Assembly (NCBI GenBank): GCA_937120495.1
Contig: CAKZJW010000038.1
Location: forward strand, 1 to 42,748
Source of the DNA: an uncultured Oligoflexia bacterium
Lineage (GTDB): Bacteria; Bdellovibrionota; Bacteriovoracia; Bacteriovoracales; Bacteriovoracaceae
Reading direction: 5' to 3'
Length of the DNA: 42,748 nt
Part shown: piece by piece, positions 25,394 to 33,300 of the stretch
Position numbering within the stretch: the stretch's first letter is position 1
How the letters are laid out: the number at the start of each line of letters is the position of its first letter
The notes under the pieces: generated by a model
Databases searched by the model: none
Told to the model about the DNA's origin: nothing
The model's input: the letters and a program-made list of their open reading frames with translations, nothing else
Translations under genes and position numbers: made by a program

Positions 25394-28300
25394 ATGAATA
25401 TATCTTTATTTAAAGATAGGCTTAGAAAGCTTTGGATCGACTTGCTCTATTTTGATGAGTTCGATAACGATGAAAGCTTCTTCGACATTGGAGGAAACTC
25501 CCTTCTTGCTGTAAAAGTAATCAAAGAACTAAAGAAAGATCACGAGTCCTTAACAATTGTAGATTTTTTCGAGAATAGATCAATTAATTCTTTATCTGAT
25601 TTTATCTTCAAACAAATTGATGAGAGTAGTAAGCTTGATGAGGATGATGAGAATAACTCAATTGTTAATGATCAAGAAGATATTGCGATCATTGCAATGA
25701 CAGGACGTTTTCCTGGTGCAAACTCTGTTGAGGATCTTTGGAAAAATATATCAAATTCAAAAAATTCTATTACTAAGTTTAAAAAGGATTCGATTCATCC
25801 AAGTGTAAAAGAAGAAATTAAAAATAGTCCTAATTTCGTTAACGCAAAAGGTGAGTGGGAAGACTATGATAAGTTTGATTGCTCGCTATTTAATATAACA
25901 CCAAACGAAGCTTTATTAATGGATCCTCAGCAAAGAAAAGCCCTTGAGCTTTGTCATGAGGCAATAGAGTATTCGGGCTTGGTAGATTATTCAAAAAGAG
26001 TTGGTGTTTTTCTATCTGCTGCAAACTCGACCTACGCAAAACTTGTTGAGTTACATCCTGATAAAATTGAAAAGGCAGGGGCATTTAATACGATGCTTGG
26101 TCTTGAAAAAGACTATCTTGCAACAAGAGTATCATATAAATTAAATTTAACAGGTCCTGCGCTAACACTCCAGACTGCGTGCTCTAGTTCACTTGTAACA
26201 GTTGTAGAGGCTGTTAAAGCAATACGTCGAAATGAATGTGAGGCTGCAATTGCTGGTGGAATAACTATTAATGCGTTTCAAAATTCTGGATACCTCTACC
26301 AACCAGATGGGATACAGTCTCCAGATGGATCTTGCAGACCCTTTGATGCTAAGTCTAGTGGGACTCTATTTACTGATGGTGGTGCTGTAGTTGTCTTAAA
26401 AAGATTATCTTTAGCTATAAAAGATCAAGATACTATAGTAGCAGTTGTAAAGGGTGTCGGTATCAATAATGACGGTGCAAACAAGATGAGTTTTATGGCC
26501 CCAAGCGCATCGGGGCAAGCGACAGCGATAAGAAGTGCAATTGAAGATGGAAAAATTAATCCTGAAAATATTGTTTATCTTGAAGCACACGGAACAGGAA
26601 CACCTATAGGTGACCCAATAGAATTAAAGGGTATATCTGATGCTTACAAAAAGTATACTTCTAAAAAAGAGTATGCATATATTGGTTCCATTAAATCAAA
26701 CCTTGGACATACAAATACAGCAGCAGGTATTACAGGACTTGTTAAAGCAGCTCTTGTTGCAAAGAATAAAGAAATTCCTGCAATGTCACACTTTTCAAAA
26801 GCAAATGATAAGTTAGATATAAAGAATTCACCCTTTAAAATTAATACTAAAAAAGTTGATATTAAAAAAGATCTTTTTAATATTGGGGTTTCTTCATTTG
26901 GAGTTGGTGGAACAAATGCTCATGTCATTATAGAAAACTACAATGATCACTCGCCACTTATTGATAGAGATAATTCAGATCATCATATTATACACTTTAG
27001 TGCCAAATCAAAAGATTCTCTGGACGAATATGAGTCAAAAATCATTAAAGCGCTAAAGGAATCACCAAAAGAAAAATGGATTAATATTTGTAATGATATT
27101 AGTTTAAAAAGGTATAGTTACAAACATAATAGAGCGATATCAATTTATAAAAATCTAGATAATATTTTAATATCCAAAGGCTCTAAAAAGCTTGAAAAAG
27201 TTTGCTTTATGTTCCCTGGTCAAGGTAGTCAGTACCTTAATATGGGTAAAGAGCTTATGGCGTATCCAGTATTTAAAAATACATTTAACAAGTGTTGTAA
27301 GCTTTTTGATATTCATCTCGAGGAGAGTTTAAGTTCTGTCATAGACTCAAATTCTGATAAATTAAAAGAAACTAAGTTTACCCAACCGGCCTTATTTGTA
27401 ATTGAATACTCCATGGCTAAACTTCTTGAAAGCCTAGATATTAAGCCAGATCTTATGATTGGGCATAGTATAGGAGAGTATGCTGCGGCTACAATTGCAG
27501 GTGTCTTTAAACTAGAGGATGCAATAAAGCTAGTTGCTTTTAGAGGATCATTGATGCAGTCATTAGAGCCGGGTTCAATGCTTTCTGTATCAGAAGATTA
27601 CGATAATTATAAAAATGATTTACCAAAATCTATTCAGCTAGCAGCCTCCAATGGGCCATCTCTAACTGTAGTTGCTGGACCAGATAAAGAGATTGAAAAA
27701 TTTCAATTATTATTAAAATCTAAAAAAATTAATTCGAAAATCCTACATACCTCTCATGCTTTTCATTCAAATATGATGGATCCTATTCTTGAGACATTTA
27801 GAGATATTTTTAAAGGAATGACTCTATCTAAACCATCTATAGATATCTACTCAACAGTAAGTACACAAATTGATCCATCAAAAATGGCAACCGTTGATTA
27901 CTGGGTAAACCATATAAAAGAGCCTGTACTATTTAAGGAAACAATTCAAAAAGTAATAAAGCTCAATGTATTTTGCCTTGAAGTAGGACCCCGAAGTACT
28001 TTAGCAATTCTTTCTAGAAAGACGGCAATGAAACTTGGAGTGAAAGACTTTGTATCAATTAATACTCTAAAAGATAGTAAACTTAATGAAGTGCATTCAC
28101 TTAATCATGCAGTTTCAACACTTTGGTGTAATGGGCTTATTGAGTCTAAAAAATATTATTATATGGAAGCGACTGGAAGTTCCCAAGGTGCACCCACTTA
28201 TCCTTTTGCCAAAAAAGAGCTTTGGTTGGACTGGGTAGATGTTTGGCAAGAAACAAAAACCAATAGAAAAATAAATAAAAATATAGAAGTTAGGAAAAAA

Positions 28301-30352
28301 ACTATGACAAACAAACAAGTAATCGATTCGAAATTGGTTGAAATCTTTGACGAAGCATCTGGCCTTGTTTTAACTGATTATGATGATGATATGACCTTTT
28401 TAGAAATGGGAATGGATTCATTATTTTTAACTCAAATCTCTTTAACTTTAAATAAAGAATTGAATACTAATATTAGTTTCAGACAGCTTGCTGAAGAGCA
28501 CTCATCATTTGCTTCATTGAGTGAATACTTACAAACATTAGACTTAGATTTAAAAATTGAAGTTGAGCAGACTCATAGTGTTGAGCAGCCTCAATTACAA
28601 ATAAATAGTATACAGCCTATTACAGCTTCTAGCGGTGGTTCCGATATACAAAATCTTATTATTCAACAAATGCAAATTATGCAACAGCAATTGGCGTTAT
28701 TGTCTCAAGGATCATCACTACCAAATAGTACAGGGCAGTCAATGACTTTGAGTTCGAACAATGCGCATAATAGTTCTGAGAAAAAAGTCGTAAGCGAAAA
28801 AACGGCAGTAGATAATGTTAAGAAGGCATATGGTGCCATTGCAAGAATTTCAACCTCAACAAAGACAGATCTTTCATCAGAACAAAAAGAATTTATAAAA
28901 AACTTATTTGCTTCTTATATTAAAAAAACAAAATCTTCTAAAGAATTTACTCAAAAAAATAGATTGAATCATGCAGATCCTAGAGTTGTCAGTGGTTTTA
29001 AACCACTTATGAAAGAGGTAACTTATCCAATTGTTGTAAAAAAATCGAAAGAAAACTACCTTTGGGATATTGATGAGAATAAATACCTTGATATTACTTG
29101 TGGGTTTGGATCAAACTTCTTTGGAAATGGTCACCCCGAAATCGAAAAATATACAATACCGCAGTTAACTATGGGACTTGAAATTGGTCCACAACACCCT
29201 TTGACTGAAGATGTAAGTAAGCTTGTTTGTGAATTAACTTCATTTGATAGAGCGGGATTTTGTAATACAGGATCAGAAGCAGTTCTTGGATGTATGAGAA
29301 TAGCAAGAACAATTAGTGGTAAACAAAAAATTGTAAGTTTTAATGGCTCGTACCACGGAATACATGATGAGGTAATTGTTAGAGGTGCAAAAAATGGAAG
29401 ACCCCTTCCGGCAGCGCCTGGTATTACTAAAGACTCGGTTAAGAATATGATTGTATTGGAATATGGAACTCAAGAGTCCCTGGACTTTATTGAAAATAAT
29501 CTAGATGATCTTGCTGCTGTTATGGTTGAACCCGTTCAAAGTAGAAGAAGCGATTTTCACCCACGAGACTTCTTAGTTAAATTAAGAGAAATAACAGCTA
29601 AGAATGATATTTGTTTTATTTTTGATGAAGTAATAACTGGATTTCGTATAAAAGTTGGTGGAGCTCAAGAGTACTTTGGGGTTAAAGCCGACCTTGCTGC
29701 TTATGGAAAAGTTGTCGGTGGAGGTATGCCAATAGGTGTTGTTGCCGGTAAATCAAAATATATGGATGCGCTTGATGGAGGTCATTGGCAGTATGGAGAC
29801 GATTCTCTTCCGACTGTTGGTGTAACTTACTTTGCAGGTACATTTGTTAGGCATCCACTAGCTCTTGCTGCGGCGAAAGGTGCTCTTGAAATTATAAAAA
29901 ATGGTGGGAATGAATTATTAGATAAGATAAATAAAAAAGGTGATGATTTCGCTGAAGAAATGAATTTATTCTGTAAGCTCTCGGGGATTCCGATGAGAAT
30001 GGATAATTTTGGTGCACTAATGAAACCTAAATGGAAATGTGAAGTTGAGTATTCTGACTTACTTTTTCTTGCACTAAAGAACGAAGGCATACATGTGTAC
30101 GATGGATTTCCTTGGTACATAAATATTGTACACAAAGATGAAGACTTAAAGTTTATCATCGAAACAACGAAGAAAAAACTAACCGAGCTTCAAGCCTTAG
30201 GATTCATTCCAGATATATCAAACAAAAAAGATAAACTTGAATCTAAAAATCCTCCTGTTGAAAATGCAAAGTTACTAGCAAATGATAAAGGAGAGTTAGG
30301 TTGGTATGTAGAAGATCAAAACGGAAAACTTGAAAAGGTTAATAAAGGTTAA
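25394..30352 (+). CDS. Polyketide synthase: carrier-KS-AT-carrier-aminotransferase
   Basis: A 1652-aa type I PKS that would extend a starter by one malonyl unit and convert the beta-keto group to an amine. Carrier 1 has Ser36 (FFDIGGNSL). The KS (about 95-515) has active-site Cys263 (TACSSS), His399 (EAHGTGTP) and His439 (SNLGHT). The AT (about 602-900) has Ser692 (GHSIGE) and His788 in HAFHS, the malonyl-type motif. The post-AT linker reads PTYPFAKKEL. Carrier 2 has Ser1009 (MGMDSL). A Gln/Ser-rich linker precedes a class III aminotransferase (about 1194-1605) with pyridoxal-phosphate Lys1439 (AYGKVVGGG). No KR, DH or thioesterase is present. The order recalls iturin/mycosubtilin synthases without their acyl ligase. 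The ATG at 25394 has GGA 7 bases upstream; 25388 is too close to it. Confidence 0.92.
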   Translation: MNISLFKDRLRKLWIDLLYFDEFDNDESFFDIGGNSLLAVKVIKELKKDHESLTIVDFFENRSINSLSDFIFKQIDESSKLDEDDENNSIVNDQEDIAIIAMTGRFPGANSVEDLWKNISNSKNSITKFKKDSIHPSVKEEIKNSPNFVNAKGEWEDYDKFDCSLFNITPNEALLMDPQQRKALELCHEAIEYSGLVDYSKRVGVFLSAANSTYAKLVELHPDKIEKAGAFNTMLGLEKDYLATRVSYKLNLTGPALTLQTACSSSLVTVVEAVKAIRRNECEAAIAGGITINAFQNSGYLYQPDGIQSPDGSCRPFDAKSSGTLFTDGGAVVVLKRLSLAIKDQDTIVAVVKGVGINNDGANKMSFMAPSASGQATAIRSAIEDGKINPENIVYLEAHGTGTPIGDPIELKGISDAYKKYTSKKEYAYIGSIKSNLGHTNTAAGITGLVKAALVAKNKEIPAMSHFSKANDKLDIKNSPFKINTKKVDIKKDLFNIGVSSFGVGGTNAHVIIENYNDHSPLIDRDNSDHHIIHFSAKSKDSLDEYESKIIKALKESPKEKWINICNDISLKRYSYKHNRAISIYKNLDNILISKGSKKLEKVCFMFPGQGSQYLNMGKELMAYPVFKNTFNKCCKLFDIHLEESLSSVIDSNSDKLKETKFTQPALFVIEYSMAKLLESLDIKPDLMIGHSIGEYAAATIAGVFKLEDAIKLVAFRGSLMQSLEPGSMLSVSEDYDNYKNDLPKSIQLAASNGPSLTVVAGPDKEIEKFQLLLKSKKINSKILHTSHAFHSNMMDPILETFRDIFKGMTLSKPSIDIYSTVSTQIDPSKMATVDYWVNHIKEPVLFKETIQKVIKLNVFCLEVGPRSTLAILSRKTAMKLGVKDFVSINTLKDSKLNEVHSLNHAVSTLWCNGLIESKKYYYMEATGSSQGAPTYPFAKKELWLDWVDVWQETKTNRKINKNIEVRKKTMTNKQVIDSKLVEIFDEASGLVLTDYDDDMTFLEMGMDSLFLTQISLTLNKELNTNISFRQLAEEHSSFASLSEYLQTLDLDLKIEVEQTHSVEQPQLQINSIQPITASSGGSDIQNLIIQQMQIMQQQLALLSQGSSLPNSTGQSMTLSSNNAHNSSEKKVVSEKTAVDNVKKAYGAIARISTSTKTDLSSEQKEFIKNLFASYIKKTKSSKEFTQKNRLNHADPRVVSGFKPLMKEVTYPIVVKKSKENYLWDIDENKYLDITCGFGSNFFGNGHPEIEKYTIPQLTMGLEIGPQHPLTEDVSKLVCELTSFDRAGFCNTGSEAVLGCMRIARTISGKQKIVSFNGSYHGIHDEVIVRGAKNGRPLPAAPGITKDSVKNMIVLEYGTQESLDFIENNLDDLAAVMVEPVQSRRSDFHPRDFLVKLREITAKNDICFIFDEVITGFRIKVGGAQEYFGVKADLAAYGKVVGGGMPIGVVAGKSKYMDALDGGHWQYGDDSLPTVGVTYFAGTFVRHPLALAAAKGALEIIKNGGNELLDKINKKGDDFAEEMNLFCKLSGIPMRMDNFGALMKPKWKCEVEYSDLLFLALKNEGIHVYDGFPWYINIVHKDEDLKFIIETTKKKLTELQALGFIPDISNKKDKLESKNPPVENAKLLANDKGELGWYVEDQNGKLEKVNKG

Positions 30353-30358
30353 TCAGTA

Positions 30359-33300
30359 ATGAGAAAAATTGTATTCGCCATTGATCTATTACCTTCACAA
30401 AAAGAGATGTGGTCTTCAATTCAATTTAGTCCAGATGCTAGCGTTGGATATAATTTAGGACTAAAGATTCAGTTTGATTCTGATTTATGCGTTTACGCAT
30501 TAGAGCGAGCAATATCAGACTTGGTAATTCGACACAGTATTCTAAATTCAATAATTGACTTAAAAGGGGAGAGTTTACTCTTTTTAGAAAAATCGGAAAT
30601 AAAGCTTGAAAAAATCAGTCTAGAAGATACTAAAGTAGAAGATTTTGAAAAGAAAATCATTAATACACCTTTTAATTTAAACTTTGGCCCTCTTGTTCGA
30701 TTTATTTTTTGTGAAGATAAGCAGGTATTATTTATTTGCGTTCATCACATTATTTGTGATGGTTGGTCTTTAGAGGTTTTAACTTCTGAGTTATCTCAAC
30801 TCTATAGTGATAGAGTCTCGGGAAGAGTTTCTGCGCTAAAGAATGAAGCTCCTCAAATATATAATTACGAAACACCAAATTCAGTAAGTGAGCTATCTTC
30901 TTTTTGGAAAAACTACTTGAATAATTCTCCATTTAATATATCGCTTCCATTAAAAGAAAGACGTTCAGAAATTCGAAGCTTTAATTCTTCTAGGTTTAAC
31001 TTAGAGATAGATCAAAGTACTGTCGCAAAGCTTAGAGCTGCAAGTGCTAGTTGTAGAGTTAATATTATAGGAGCGTTTTTTGGTCTTTATGCAATTGCCA
31101 TGAGCAGACTTTCAGCACAAAAAGATATTATTATTGGTATGCCAGTTGCTCCTCAAGCAAGTCTTGAGGAATCGAACTTAATAGGTCATTTTGTTAATCT
31201 TTTACCAATTAGATTTGATATAAATTCTGACTTAACTTTTAAAGAGATTTTAGTTAAGACAAAAAATGATTTATATGATGCTTTAGACAATCAAGATATT
31301 TCATTTGGTGAAATGATTAAGCTTTTAAATATGGAAAGAGTCCCCGGTGAAATACCTCTTATTAATACGATATTTAATGTTGATGTACAAAAGAGTGATC
31401 AAGGAATGCAGTTCATTGGTTTAGAGTCGAATAGTACGTCAATTGATCGTTCTTTTGAAAACTTTGAAATCTTCACTAATATTGTTTTGCGTGGAGATTA
31501 TGCCTTAATAGAGTGCCAGTACAATCCTGATTTGTTGAGTAAAGATTTGATTACTGATTTTATGAAGTCATTTTTAAATATAATAGATGATTTTACTCGT
31601 GACTCAAGCTCAAGTTGTTTTGACGATAATTATTATCAAATATCAACGGAGAACAAAGCTTTATCTCCTAGCAACAATAAGGCTGTAGAATCTCTTAATT
31701 TAACTTTAAAACCGGCGCAAGAAGTAACGGTTAATAATCTTAGAAATATCTGGATAGACCTTTTGATCAGTGATGATATTGAAGATAATTCTAATTTTTT
31801 CAATCTTGGTGGACACTCTATTTTAGCAATACAAATGGTTTCTCAGGTAAAAAACAAGTTTAATGTAAATATAAACCTTAACGATATATTTATATATAAG
31901 AGCCTATCAAGTCTTGCTTCGTTTATTGAGTTAAAACAGTCCCAGAATGAAGTTGATGACTTTAAGGTTATTGTAAAGGATAACCAATCTCAAAACTTAT
32001 CAAAAACTCAACAGCGCTCACTTTTTTTATCTTTAAATAGTGATATCGGAATTAACAATCTTCCAACTGGTCTTAGACTAGGAAAGAATATTGATCTCAA
32101 ATTACTTGAAAAATCTATTCGTCATTTTGTCCAATGTCACTCTGTCTTAACATCTAAGTTGATAAAGTCTGATGGTGGTTTCCACTTTGAAAAGAGTGGA
32201 GAAGAATTTATAACTATAGAAGTTGTCTCTATGGAGATACCTGAAATTCAAAATTATATTGAAGAGCAATTTCGAACGAAACTCAATCTATTTGATGAAC
32301 ATCTTTTTAAAACAAAGATATTCGTAACCTCTGAGAATGAAGTTGTGTTGTTTTTTATGCCTCATCATCTAGTATGGGATGGTTGGTGCTTTGATATATT
32401 AATTAATGAAGTCAATCAAAACTATAAAGACCTAAAAACTAATGGTAGTTTTACGCTAAAAGAAGAAGAGTATACTTTTACTAACTATATCCAGACAATA
32501 GATGAATATCATTTATCTAGGTCGTATGGTGATTCTCTTGCTTTTTGGCTTGATCGTTTAAAAGGTGAGTTACCAAAGCTAGAGTTACCGACTGATTTTT
32601 CTCGTTCTGCGGAAACTTCATCTCTTGCTAGTAGTGTGTTTCTGAATTTTAATGATAAAAATTTAAATACACTAAAAAATATTTCAAAAAAGCTTAATAT
32701 CTCAATGTTCTCTTTGCTTCTTGGTTTGTTTAAGATTGTGTTGTCTAAATATGCAAGTACGGAAGACTTGATTGTGGGCCTTCCAGTTAGAAATCGTTTT
32801 AATGAAAAATTTGATCGAACAGTAGGTTATTTTGTAAACTCAATTTGCCTCAGATCTAAACCTGAAGACTCAAAGAAAGTTAGTGAATTCTTAACTGAGG
32901 TTGCAGCAGGATGCTTTGAAGCATTCTCACATGAGAACGTGATAATAGAAGATGTTATGAATATGCTAGGTATAAAAAGTGACTCCGGTGTGAACCCAAT
33001 ATTTCAAACTTTTTTTACTTATCAAGATGTTTCAAACAGATCTGTCGACTTTGATGGGAATACGCTTTCACATGTAAAAAGAAAGGTGAATACAGCTCAC
33101 ACCGATTTAGATATTTGGATAAAATCTGATTCTTCTAAAATTGAGGGAGCATTAGTTTTTAAAACAGATTTATTCGAAGAAATTACGATTCAAAGAATTG
33201 CACAGAGCTATGAGAGCCTTCTAAATTCTTTAGAGGATATTCTAGAGTGCAACTTAGAGCAAGTTAATGTTCTTACAGACAACCAAATTCAACTATTAGA

